DNA of 64,000 nt, from positions 1,287,426-1,351,425 of the forward strand of contig NZ_RBIL01000001.1 of assembly GCF_003633755.1 (NCBI RefSeq), read 5' to 3'. Source of the DNA: Solirubrobacter pauli. Lineage in GTDB: Bacteria; Actinomycetota; Thermoleophilia; Solirubrobacterales; Solirubrobacteraceae. Below the pieces are notes generated by a model, which worked only from the letters and a program-made list of their open reading frames with translations, did not search any database and had not been told where the DNA came from. The position numbers and the translations under genes are program-made. Of the stretch, positions 29,328 to 36,888 are shown in pieces (the stretch's first letter is position 1; each line of letters starts with the position of its first letter).

Positions 29328-31153
29328 CGGCAGCCTTCCGGCGCTATGGAGAAGGCGGCGGCGAACCCGTGGGAGGGCGCCGCCGCCAACCCCTCCCGCC
29401 CCGCGAGGGGCCGCGGATGGAGGGCCTGAACCGCCGGATCCTCGCGTTGTTCCGGCCCTACCGGGGCCGCCTCTTCACCGTCCTCGCGCTGATCGCCTTC
29501 AGCGCGGGGCTGGGGATGGTCACCCCCTTCCTGCTGCGTGACATCCTCGACGTCGCGATCCCCGAGGACCGCGACGGCCTGCTCGGCGTCCTCGTCGGCG
29601 GGATGATCGCGATCTCGATCGTCACCGGCGTGCTCGGCGTCGGGCAGACGTGGCTGACGAACGTCGTCGGCCAGCGGGTGATGCACGACCTGCGCACGCA
29701 GGTCTACCGCCACCTGCAGCGGCTGTCGCTCGCGTTCTTCACCAAGACGCGCACCGGCGAGATCCAGTCGCGCATCGCCAACGACATCGGCGGCGTGCAG
29801 TCCGTGGTGACGAGCACCGCCGCGTCGATCGTGTCCAACGTGACCACGGTCGTGGCGTCGGTCGTCGCCATGATCCTGCTGGATTGGCGGCTGGCGCTGT
29901 TCTCGCTCGCCCTGCTGCCGTTCTTCGTGCTGCTGGCGCGCCGGGTCGGCAACCAGCGCCGCAAGATCACGACGGTCAAGCAGGGCGCGATGGCCGACAT
30001 CTCGGCGCTCGTGCAGGAGTCGCTGAGCGTCAGCGGCGTGCTGCTGGGCAAGACGATGGGCCGCGGCGACGAGCTCGCCGAGCGCTTCGACAAGGAGTCG
30101 GCCAACCTGGCCGATCTCGAGGTCAAGAGCCGGATGGCCGGGCGCTGGATGATGAGCGCGATCCAGACGAGCTTCGCGGTGATGCCCGCGCTCGTGTACC
30201 TGTTCGCGGGGCTCGCGCCCGGTGCCGCGTCGATCGGCACGATCGTCGCTTTCACCACGCTGCAGACACGCCTGTTCTTCCCGGTCCAGTCGCTGCTGAG
30301 CGTCGCCGTCGACATCCAGACGAGCACCGCGCTGTTCGAGCGCGTGTTCGAGTACCTGGACCTGCACGTGGACATCGAGCCCGGCGAGCAGACGCTGGAC
30401 CGCGTGAAGGGCGACGTGCGGTTCGACCACGTGTGGTTCCGCTACGGCGACGAGTGGACGCTGCAGGACGTCGACATCACCGTGCCCGCCGGCACGCGCA
30501 CCGCGCTCGTCGGCGAGACGGGTGCGGGCAAGACGTCGCTCGGCTACCTCGCCGCGCGCCTGTACGACCCCGAGCGCGGCGGCGTCACGATCGACGGCAC
30601 CGACCTGCGTGAGCTGACCTTCGAGTCGCTCGCGGACACCGTCGGCGTCGTCTCGCAGGAGACCTACCTGTTCCACGCGTCCGTGCGTGAGAACCTGCGG
30701 TTCGCGAAGCCCTCCGCCTCCGACGAGGAGATCGAGCAGGCCGCCCGCGCCGCGCAGATCCACGACAAGATCGCCGAGCTGCCCGACGGCTACGACACGG
30801 TCGTCGGCGAGCGGGGCTTCCGCTTCTCCGGTGGCGAGAAGCAGCGGATCGCGATCGCCCGCACGATCCTGCGCAATCCGCCCGTGCTCGTGCTCGACGA
30901 GGCCACGAGCGCGTTGGACGTCGCCACCGAGCGCGCCGTCGGCGAGGCGCTCGAGACGCTCGCCGAGGGCCGCACGACGATCGTCATCGCCCACCGGCTC
31001 TCGACCGTCCGCGACGCCGACCAGATCGTCGTGCTGGACCGCGGTGAAGTCGCCGAGCACGGCACCCACGAGGAGCTGCTCGCGCTCGGCGGCAGGTACG
31101 CCGGGCTGGTCGCGCGGGACCTAGACGTAGGTGCGCGCGGCGCGCTCCGCTGA
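29324..31153 (+). CDS. ABC exporter, fused permease and ATPase (multidrug/lipid type)
   Basis: This 609-aa half-transporter is predicted to act as a dimer. Six transmembrane helices lie at about 50-340, and the nucleotide-binding domain at about 370-600 has Walker A GETGAGKTS, a Q-loop VSQETYLF, signature FSGGEKQR, Walker B VLVLDEATSALD and H-loop IAHRLS. The signature FSGGE is a mild variant of LSGGQ. The GTG at 29324 overlaps the lon TGA as GTGA, suggesting translational coupling; an ATG at 29417 would remove a 31-residue Gly/Arg/Pro-rich leader. The substrate is unknown. The 3' end overlaps the convergent fructosamine kinase gene by 33 nt. Confidence 0.92.
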   Translation: MTAAFRRYGEGGGEPVGGRRRQPLPPREGPRMEGLNRRILALFRPYRGRLFTVLALIAFSAGLGMVTPFLLRDILDVAIPEDRDGLLGVLVGGMIAISIVTGVLGVGQTWLTNVVGQRVMHDLRTQVYRHLQRLSLAFFTKTRTGEIQSRIANDIGGVQSVVTSTAASIVSNVTTVVASVVAMILLDWRLALFSLALLPFFVLLARRVGNQRRKITTVKQGAMADISALVQESLSVSGVLLGKTMGRGDELAERFDKESANLADLEVKSRMAGRWMMSAIQTSFAVMPALVYLFAGLAPGAASIGTIVAFTTLQTRLFFPVQSLLSVAVDIQTSTALFERVFEYLDLHVDIEPGEQTLDRVKGDVRFDHVWFRYGDEWTLQDVDITVPAGTRTALVGETGAGKTSLGYLAARLYDPERGGVTIDGTDLRELTFESLADTVGVVSQETYLFHASVRENLRFAKPSASDEEIEQAARAAQIHDKIAELPDGYDTVVGERGFRFSGGEKQRIAIARTILRNPPVLVLDEATSALDVATERAVGEALETLAEGRTTIVIAHRLSTVRDADQIVVLDRGEVAEHGTHEELLALGGRYAGLVARDLDVGARGALR

Positions 31154-31951
31154 GGCCGCGTAGCCGCCGCCGAACAGCGCGGCGTGCACGAGCAGCGGGA
31201 ACAGCTGGTACAGCGCCACCCGATCGCGCCACCCGGTCGCGAGCGGGTGGCGCTCCTCGTACGCGGCGAAGAACGCCGCCCCAGGAGCCCCGAACAGCTG
31301 CAGCATCGCCAGGTCGACCTCGCGATGCCCGCCGTACGCGGCGGGGTCGATCAGCCACGCGCGGCCGGCTCGGTCCCAGTGCACGTTGCCGCTCCATAGG
31401 TCGCCATGGATGCGCGACGGTGGCTCGGCCGGCCCGGCGAGGTCGGCGATCCGGTCGCAGACGGCCTCGACGGCGCGGGTGCCGGCCGCGGACAGCCCCG
31501 CCTGGGGCAGGAGCGGGAGCACTCGCCGCGTGGCGTAGAAGGTCGGCCAGTCCGCGCACGGCTCGTTCGAGAGCTCGAGCCGCCCCACCTTCGTCATGTC
31601 CCCCAGTGGCGTCGCGCCCCAGTCGTCCGCGCCCGCCGCGTGGACCTCGGCCAGACCCGCGCCGAGCGCGGCGGCATCGCCGCGGCCACCCTCGTCGACC
31701 CAGTCGAGCACGAGGACGTCGTCGGCCACGCCCAGCACGTCGGGCACGCGCAGCGCGCCCGGCTCGGCGAGCCAGCGCAGGCCCGCGGCCTCGGCCGCGT
31801 ACTCGCCCGGCTGCGGATGCGCGCGCGTCTTGACGAACCCGAACGACTCGTCCTCGAACTGGACCTTGTACGCCTCGTTGATGTCGCCGCCGGCGATCGG
31901 TTGCAGCGACCGGACCGTGCGGCCGGTTACGGCCTCAACGGCGGATCTCAT
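31121..31951 (-). CDS. Fructosamine/ribulosamine 3-kinase family protein
   Basis: This 276-aa kinase is of the fructosamine kinase/aminoglycoside phosphotransferase fold. Visible marks are a Gly-rich IAGGDINEAYKV near residue 18, FVKTR with the ATP lysine near 40, the catalytic loop IHGDLWSGNVHW near 185, and IDPAAYGGHREVDLAML near 205, which is diagnostic for the fructosamine kinase family. Bacterial members mostly phosphorylate ribulosamines and erythrulosamines on glycated proteins, making them unstable and so repairing them. The start at 31951 overlaps the upstream phosphatase gene by 17 nt. It is the last gene of a four-gene operon with psuG, psuK and an LMW phosphatase. Confidence 0.92.
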   Translation of the reverse strand: MRSAVEAVTGRTVRSLQPIAGGDINEAYKVQFEDESFGFVKTRAHPQPGEYAAEAAGLRWLAEPGALRVPDVLGVADDVLVLDWVDEGGRGDAAALGAGLAEVHAAGADDWGATPLGDMTKVGRLELSNEPCADWPTFYATRRVLPLLPQAGLSAAGTRAVEAVCDRIADLAGPAEPPSRIHGDLWSGNVHWDRAGRAWLIDPAAYGGHREVDLAMLQLFGAPGAAFFAAYEERHPLATGWRDRVALYQLFPLLVHAALFGGGYAASAERAARTYV

Positions 31952-32414
31952 CGAGCAGCCCGCGGCAGGCCGCCTCGACCTGGTCCAGCACGGTCTCGAA
32001 GCCCTGCGGGCCGCCGTAGTACGGGTCGGGCACGTCGAGATCGGGCGCGCCGGCCGAGGCCGGATCGAACTCGCGCAGCAGCCGCGCCTTCGCCGCCGAC
32101 GCCTCGTCGGGAGCGATCGCCCGGATGCCGGCGAGGTTGTCGCGGTCCATCGCCAGCAGGTAGTCGAAGTCCTCGAAGTCGTCGACGGTGATCTGGCGCG
32201 CGGCACCGTCGAGCGTGACGCCGCGGGCGCGGGCCGCCTCGGTCGCGCGCCGGTCGGGCGCGTCGCCCGCGTGCCAGTTGCCGGTGCCCGCGCTGTCGAT
32301 GACGATCTCGTTCTCGAGGCCGGCCTCGCGCACGAGGTGGCGCATCACGCCCTCGGCCGTGGGCGAGCGGCAGATGTTCCCCATGCAGACGAAGAGGATG
32401 CGGGCCTCAGGCAT
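31935..32414 (-). CDS. Low-molecular-weight protein-tyrosine-phosphatase family protein
   Basis: This 159-aa phosphatase has the P-loop VCMGNICRSP near the N-terminus with nucleophile Cys10 and Arg16, and the general-acid motif DVPDPYYGG with Asp near 128. Family members dephosphorylate phosphotyrosine, but LMW-PTP-A type enzymes also dephosphorylate ribulosamine 5-phosphates on proteins, and their genes often neighbour fructosamine-kinase homologues. Here the two overlap by 17 nt, favouring that deglycation role over tyrosine signalling. The N-terminus overlaps the end of psuK by 8 nt. Confidence 0.93.
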   Translation of the reverse strand: MPEARILFVCMGNICRSPTAEGVMRHLVREAGLENEIVIDSAGTGNWHAGDAPDRRATEAARARGVTLDGAARQITVDDFEDFDYLLAMDRDNLAGIRAIAPDEASAAKARLLREFDPASAGAPDLDVPDPYYGGPQGFETVLDQVEAACRGLLDEIRR

Positions 32415-33234
32415 CGCGCGATCCTACGCGGGTGACGGCCTTGGCCGCGCAGCGGGCGCCCGCCGCAAGCGCGTCGGCGGCCATCCCGTGCGGCCAGACG
32501 CTGAGGAAGCCCGCCGCGAAGGCGTCGCCCGCGCCGGTGGTGTCGACCACCTCGTCGACGGGCACGGCGCGGCCGACGACGGTTTCGACGCCGTTGGTCC
32601 AACGCGCGCCGTTGGCGCCGAACTTGACGACGACCTCGGGCACGTCGATCTGCGGGCCGAGCACGACGGCCTCGTCGGCGTTGGGCAGGAGCAGGTCGAT
32701 CGGGGCGATCCGCTGGAGGAAGACCGGGTCGTTGCCGAGCGGCGCCGAGGACGCCGGGTCGACGCTGATCTTCATGCCCGCCTCCCGCGCGCGCTCGATC
32801 GCGGTGAGCGCCGCCGAGCGGGAGCCGGGGCGCAGAAGGGCGTAGCCGGAGACGTGCAGGACGTCGCCCTCCAGGGGCGGCAGGTCCTCGACGGCGAGCG
32901 CGTCGTTGGCGCCCGGGTCGGGCAGCATCGTCCGCTCGCCTCCCGGCGCGACCAGGACGACGCACGTGCCGGTCGCGTGCTCGGGGTCGCGCACGACCTG
33001 CAGGTCCACGCCGTCGAGGCCGCTCAGCGCGACGGGCGCGAGCGCGTCCGTGCCGACTCGCCCGACGAGCGTCACCTCGACGCCCGCCTTCGCCAGCCAC
33101 GACGCCACGTTCGCGCCCCCGCCGCCGGGCAGCAGCGAGACCCGCGCCGCCGTGTCGCTGCCGAGCGCGAGCGACGTCGACTGCACCGCGACGACGTCGA
33201 CGTTGAGGTCGCCGAGGACGACGACCTTCGTCAC
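32407..33234 (-). CDS. psuK: PfkB-family carbohydrate kinase, probable pseudouridine kinase
   Basis: This 275-aa ribokinase-fold enzyme has VVVLGDLNVDVVAV at the start, the substrate-binding LLPGGGGANVASWLAKAG near 35-52 (PfkB signature 1) and DTTGAGDAFAAGF near 240 with catalytic Asp (signature 2). Its GTG start overlaps the psuG stop by 4 nt, and PsuG needs pseudouridine 5'-phosphate, so pseudouridine kinase is the natural assignment; ribokinase or another nucleoside kinase remains possible from sequence alone. It feeds PsuG, which yields uracil and ribose 5-phosphate. The end overlaps the LMW phosphatase start by 8 nt. Confidence 0.85.
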   Translation of the reverse strand: MTKVVVLGDLNVDVVAVQSTSLALGSDTAARVSLLPGGGGANVASWLAKAGVEVTLVGRVGTDALAPVALSGLDGVDLQVVRDPEHATGTCVVLVAPGGERTMLPDPGANDALAVEDLPPLEGDVLHVSGYALLRPGSRSAALTAIERAREAGMKISVDPASSAPLGNDPVFLQRIAPIDLLLPNADEAVVLGPQIDVPEVVVKFGANGARWTNGVETVVGRAVPVDEVVDTTGAGDAFAAGFLSVWPHGMAADALAAGARCAAKAVTRVGSRDA

Positions 33235-34124
33235 AGCGCCGCGGCGATCTGCGCCGCCAGCGTGGCGTTGCGCAGGACGAGGCGGACGTTGGCGCGCAGG
33301 CTCTCGCCCTCGGTCTGCGAGTGGAAGCGCTCGAGCAGGAACGGCGTCACGTCGCGGCCGGTCACGCCGGCCGCCGCGGCCGCCTCCAACCCCTCGCGCA
33401 GCACACGGTCGTGCAGGTCGGCGTCCATCGGCTCGTCCAGCGGGTTGGCGACGACGACCGAGCCCGGCGCGCCGACCTCCTCCCGCGCCCGCAGCACGTC
33501 GGCGACGCCCTGCGGCGAGTCCACGCGCCAGGTGATCGGCACGCCACTCGACTGCAGGTAGAAGGCCGGGAACGTGTCCGTGCCGTAGCCGAGGACGGTG
33601 ACGTTCAGCGTCTCCAGCCGCTCGAGCGTGGCGGGGATGTCGAGGATCGACTTCACACCCGCGCACACGACGCAGATGCCGACCCGCGCGAGCGTGCCGA
33701 GGTCGGCCGACTCGTCGAACGTCGAGGCGGCACCGCGATGGACGCCACCGAGCCCGCCCGTGGCGAAGACGCGGATGCCGGCACGCTCGGCGAGGTGCGA
33801 GGTGGCGGCGACGGTGGTCGCCCCGTCCTCCCCGCGCGCGAGCACGGCGGGCAGGTCGCGCACACCGCACTTGGCGACTTCACCGGAGGCCGCGAGCGCT
33901 TCCAGCGCCGCGTCCTCGAGGCCGATGTGCACCTCGCCGGCGAGGATCGCGATCGTGGCCGGCACGGCGCCGTGGGCGCGCACGACGGCCTCGATCTCCC
34001 GCGCGACGCGCAGGTTGTCCGGCCGCGGCAAGCCGTGGGCGATGATCGTGCTCTCGAGCGCCACGACCGGACGACCGGCCGCGAGCGCCTCCTGGACTTC
34101 TGGCTTCACGCGCACGCGAAGCAC
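33231..34124 (-). CDS. psuG: Pseudouridine-5'-phosphate glycosidase
   Basis: This 297-aa enzyme reversibly splits the C-glycosidic bond of pseudouridine 5'-phosphate to uracil and ribose 5-phosphate. Family blocks include ALAAGRPVVALESTIIAHGLPRPDN near the start, VPATIAILAGEVHIGL near 53, KCGVRDLPAV, FATGGLGGVHRGA near 120 and GVKSILDIPATLE with the Lys thought to act in catalysis. ANPLDEPMD is also conserved. The GTG at 34124 has further in-frame GTGs close by, so the start may shift a few residues. It leads the psuG-psuK-phosphatase-fructosamine kinase operon. Confidence 0.95.
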   Translation of the reverse strand: MLRVRVKPEVQEALAAGRPVVALESTIIAHGLPRPDNLRVAREIEAVVRAHGAVPATIAILAGEVHIGLEDAALEALAASGEVAKCGVRDLPAVLARGEDGATTVAATSHLAERAGIRVFATGGLGGVHRGAASTFDESADLGTLARVGICVVCAGVKSILDIPATLERLETLNVTVLGYGTDTFPAFYLQSSGVPITWRVDSPQGVADVLRAREEVGAPGSVVVANPLDEPMDADLHDRVLREGLEAAAAAGVTGRDVTPFLLERFHSQTEGESLRANVRLVLRNATLAAQIAAAL

Positions 34125-34137
34125 GTTAGCCCGCGAC

Positions 34138-34174
34138 GCCGGCCGACCCGCCGCGGGGAGCGGGCGGGCCGGCC
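34138..34174 (-). terminator. GC-rich hairpin between PadR and psuG
   Basis: GCCGGCCGACCCGCC can pair with GGGCGGGCCGGCC around GCGGGGAG. It lies in the 67-nt gap after the PadR stop (34192) and ends before the psuG start, so it probably terminates the PadR transcript. No U tract follows. Confidence 0.5.
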
Positions 34175-34191
34175 GGGGGACAGCGCCGCGG

Positions 34192-34872
34192 CTAGTTGTC
34201 GGCCCGGTCCTCGGGGTCGTCCTCGGCGAGGATCTTGTAGAGCGACCGGCGGGCCTCGGCCAGGATCTTCTTGGCCTCGTCCGTGTGGCCGGCGGCGGCG
34301 ACCTGCATGGCCGCGGCGCCGACCTGGAAGAGGACGCCGCGCAGGTCCATGACGTTCTCGTCGACGCCGCCGGTGGCGGCCTCGAACGGATCGCCGAGCT
34401 CGGCGCGGTTGCCCTCGACGTAGGTGCGGCCCTCGTCCGTGAGCTCGAAGGCGCGCTTGCCCTCGAACTCCACGGCGCGGACCAGGCCCTCGTCCTCGAG
34501 CTGCTGGAGCGCCGGGTAGACCGAGCCGGGGCTCGGCTTCCACAGGCCGTCCGTGCGCCGCTCGATCTCCTGGATGAGCTGGTAGCCGTTCTGCGGGCCG
34601 CCCTCGATCAGGAGCAGGAGCGCCGCGCGCACGTCGCCGCGACGGGCACGTCCGCCGCGCCGCCCACCGTGCGGGCCGCCGCGATGCCCGCCCGGGCCAC
34701 CGGGCCCGAAGAACATCGCCTTGAACAGGCGGGGGTCGCCCCACGGCGGACCTCCGCGCCCGCCACCCGTCATGAACGCGATGAGCTCGTCGAGCCCACG
34801 CGGACCGCGGTCGTGGCGGTGGTGCTGGCGGCCTCGAGGACCGCAGAGATCGGAAGCAGATGCTGCGTACAT
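34192..34872 (-). CDS. PadR-family transcriptional regulator
   Basis: This 226-aa regulator has a Gly/His/Arg/Pro-rich disordered N-terminus (1-75), then the PadR winged helix: GDVRAALLLLIEGGPQNGYQLIQEIERRTDGLWKPSPGSVYPALQQLEDEGLV, with wing VEFEGKRAFELTDEGRTYVEG. The C-terminal helix (MDLRGVLFQVGAAAMQVA) is the dimerisation part. ATG 34872 has AGAAGGGA about 12 nt upstream. A TATCGCGATA palindrome lies 46 nt upstream in the gap shared with the divergent UbiB-like gene; PadR proteins usually repress an adjacent gene and themselves. The ligand is unknown. Confidence 0.9.
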   Translation of the reverse strand: MYAASASDLCGPRGRQHHRHDRGPRGLDELIAFMTGGGRGGPPWGDPRLFKAMFFGPGGPGGHRGGPHGGRRGGRARRGDVRAALLLLIEGGPQNGYQLIQEIERRTDGLWKPSPGSVYPALQQLEDEGLVRAVEFEGKRAFELTDEGRTYVEGNRAELGDPFEAATGGVDENVMDLRGVLFQVGAAAMQVAAAGHTDEAKKILAEARRSLYKILAEDDPEDRADN

Positions 34873-34910
34873 GGGTTCTCATTCCCTTCTTCGATGTGTT
34901 GCGATGCGTC

Positions 34911-34930
34911 AAAGATATATCGCGATAGTC
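34911..34930. promoter_or_regulatory. PadR operator candidate in the divergent gap
   Basis: The perfect 10-bp palindrome TATCGCGATA (34918-34927) lies in an A/T-rich patch (AAAGATATATCGCGATAGTC) of an otherwise GC-rich gap between PadR and the UbiB-like gene. TATATCGCGATATA-like sites are the type bound by actinobacterial PadR repressors. Confidence 0.65.
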
Positions 34931-34984
34931 ATTCTGTCAAGCGTGACCTCGCGGACCGCCGCGTCCGTACGCTGTTGAGAGCCC

Positions 34985-36355
34985 ATGGCCGACTCCCCAC
35001 CCACCTCCCGCATCGCCCGCACCCGTCGCTTCGGTGGCCTCGTCGCGGGCCAGGGCCTGCGCTGGGCGGGCACCCGCGCCGCCAACGCGCTCCGCAGCGA
35101 CGAAGCCGCCGACGTCGCGACCGGCGAGCGCGCCGCCGCCACCGCCCGCGAGCTCGTCAAGCAGCTCGGCCAGATGCGCGGCGCGGCCATGAAGATCGGC
35201 CAGGTGCTGAGCACGGTCGAGTTCACGGCGATCCCGGAGTCCGAGCGCGAGGAGTTCAAAACGACGCTCGCCTCGCTGCGCGACGACGTCCCGCCGCTGC
35301 CGTTCAAGGCGATCGAGCGCCTCCTCAAGGAGGAGCTCGACATGCCGGTGAGCGAGGCCTTCGCCGACTTCGAGCCCGAGGCGTTCGCCGCCGCCTCGAT
35401 CGGCCAGGTGCACCGCGCCACCACCAAGGACGGCAAGGCCGTCGCGGTGAAGGTGCAGTACCCGGGCATCGCGGAGGCGACGGAGACCGACCTGCGCAAC
35501 ATGCAGATGCTGTTCCCGCTGATCCGCCGGCTCGCGCCCGGCCTCGACGTGGACGCGCTGGCCGGCGAGCTGCGCGAGCGCATCTCCGAGGAGCTCGACT
35601 ACGAGGTCGAGGCCCAGCACCACCGGGCGATGGAGCGAGGCTGGCGAGGGCACCCGTTCGTCTTCATCCCGCCGGTGAACACCACGCTCAGCCGCCGGCG
35701 CGTGCTCGTCACCGAGTACATGGCCGGCCGCCGGTTCGACGTCGTCAAGGCGCTGCCGGACGAGGACCGCGATCGCTTCGGCGAGATCGTCTTCCGCTTC
35801 TTCTTCGGCACGCTCAACCACCTGCGCCGCGCCGCCGGGGACCCGCACCCGGGCAACTACCTCTACCTCGAAGACGGCCGCGTCGGCTTCCTCGACTTCG
35901 GCTTGATGCGGGTCGTCGACGCCGACTACCTGGCGTCCGAGCGCGTGCTCGCGCAGGCCATCACACGCAATGACGCCCCGGCCGTGAAGGCCCAGCTCGC
36001 CTCGCTCGGCTATCTCCCGCGCCCCGACGACTTCGACGCCGACGCGCTCCTCGGGCAGCTGCGGATGCTCGCCGAGTGGTACCTGGAGCCGGGCCACCGG
36101 CGGCTCAGCTCGGCCTACGTCGCGCAGATGATCGAGGAGGGCTCGTCGCCGCGCTCGCCGTACTTCGCGCAGATGCGGCGGCAGACCGTGCCCCCGCAGG
36201 CGCTGTTGATCCGGCGCATGGAGAGCCTCGTGCTGGCGACGCTCGGGGACGTGCGTGCCGCCGCCGACTGGCACGCGCTCGGCGCGGAGTACTGGGAGGA
36301 CGCGCCGCCCAGCACGCCGCTGGGCGAGCAGGACGCCGCCTTCTGGGCCAGGTAA
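34985..36355 (+). CDS. ABC1/UbiB-like atypical kinase family protein
   Basis: This 456-aa protein of the ABC1/AarF/UbiB kinase-like family has the KxGQ-type motif AAMKIGQVLS near residue 65, a nucleotide-loop AAASIGQVHRA near 132, AVKVQYPG with the lysine, the catalytic-loop equivalent GDPHPGNYL near 294 and FLDFG near 311. Family members act as ATPases in isoprenoid quinone synthesis or lipid handling and seldom phosphorylate proteins. A divergent PadR regulator lies upstream with an operator between. The last 15 codons (STPLGEQDAAFWAR) are duplicated 521 bp downstream. The TAA stop begins the next gene's candidate -10 box. Confidence 0.93.
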   Translation: MADSPPTSRIARTRRFGGLVAGQGLRWAGTRAANALRSDEAADVATGERAAATARELVKQLGQMRGAAMKIGQVLSTVEFTAIPESEREEFKTTLASLRDDVPPLPFKAIERLLKEELDMPVSEAFADFEPEAFAAASIGQVHRATTKDGKAVAVKVQYPGIAEATETDLRNMQMLFPLIRRLAPGLDVDALAGELRERISEELDYEVEAQHHRAMERGWRGHPFVFIPPVNTTLSRRRVLVTEYMAGRRFDVVKALPDEDRDRFGEIVFRFFFGTLNHLRRAAGDPHPGNYLYLEDGRVGFLDFGLMRVVDADYLASERVLAQAITRNDAPAVKAQLASLGYLPRPDDFDADALLGQLRMLAEWYLEPGHRRLSSAYVAQMIEEGSSPRSPYFAQMRRQTVPPQALLIRRMESLVLATLGDVRAAADWHALGAEYWEDAPPSTPLGEQDAAFWAR

Positions 36356-36358
36356 GGT
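36353..36358 (+). promoter_or_regulatory. -10 box TAAGGT built on a stop codon
   Basis: The TAA stop of the UbiB-like gene starts TAAGGT, 9 nt before ATG 36368. The same arrangement is copied in the duplication at 36874. Confidence 0.5.
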
Positions 36359-36367
36359 CGCGCGAGC

Positions 36368-36811
36368 ATGCTCGCCACCGCTCTCGCCTCCGTCGCCCTG
36401 CTCCCCGGCCTCTTCACGCCCACCGTGGCGGAGGTCAAGCAGGACACCAAGCTGCCGATCCTCCTGCCCTCGACGTTGACGACGAACGAGACGCAGGAGC
36501 TGTTCGCGACCGGCGAGGGTGAGGCGCGCCGCTACCAGTTCATCGTCAGCACGGTGGACGACTGCACGGGCGCGGCGTGCTCGACCGCGTACTTCGGTGC
36601 GAGCAAGGGCGGATCGGTCTACGGCGATCGCAAGGCGACGCTGGCCAACGGCCGCAAGGGCCGCTACCTGCCGATGAGCTGCGGCGCCTCGTGCTCGCCG
36701 CCGTCGGTCGTGTGGAAGGAGCGCGGCGTCGTCTACGAGATCTCGGCCGACGCCACCCGGGCGCAGCTCGTGCGGATGGCGAACTCGGCGATCAAGCGGG
36801 GGCCGCGATGA
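36368..36811 (+). CDS. Small secreted protein, duplicate copy 1
   Basis: This 147-aa exported protein of unknown function begins with a short signal-like segment MLATALASVALLPGLFTPTVAEV, though the mature start is unclear. Four Cys (DDCTGAACS and MSCGASCS) probably form two disulfides outside the cell. The motif KGRYLPMSCGASC and the end SAIKRGPR are shared with its paralogue at 36889. It follows the UbiB-like gene with a leaderless promoter. Not recognised as any named family. Confidence 0.75.
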   Translation: MLATALASVALLPGLFTPTVAEVKQDTKLPILLPSTLTTNETQELFATGEGEARRYQFIVSTVDDCTGAACSTAYFGASKGGSVYGDRKATLANGRKGRYLPMSCGASCSPPSVVWKERGVVYEISADATRAQLVRMANSAIKRGPR

Positions 36812-36876
36812 CCGTCCGCGCCGCTCCGCTCTCAACCCCCCTGGGAGTCCAGGACGCCGCTTTCTGGAGCCGGTAG
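36808..36876 (+). pseudogene. Duplicated 3' remnant of the UbiB-like kinase gene
   Basis: After copy 1 the DNA encodes MTVRAAPLSTPLGVQDAAFWSR and a TAG stop. The end STPLGVQDAAFWSR mirrors STPLGEQDAAFWAR at the C-terminus of the UbiB-like protein, 521 bp upstream. It is a fragment carried along by the tandem duplication. Its ATG overlaps the previous stop as ATGA, so a 22-residue peptide could still be made, but the main role now may be the TAGGTT promoter box it ends with. Confidence 0.85.
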
Positions 36877-36879
36877 GTT
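36874..36879 (+). promoter_or_regulatory. -10 box TAGGTT in the duplicated remnant
   Basis: The TAG stop of the UbiB remnant begins TAGGTT, 9 nt before ATG 36889. Preservation of the TANNNT form and 9-nt spacing in both copies, despite a change from TAAGGT, suggests selection on the promoter. Confidence 0.55.
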
Positions 36880-36888
36880 GCGGCGCAC

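Noticed and set aside
31935-32414. LMW phosphatase as a capsule/exopolysaccharide tyrosine phosphatase
   Set aside because: There is no tyrosine kinase or polysaccharide gene nearby, while the overlap with a fructosamine kinase points to deglycation.
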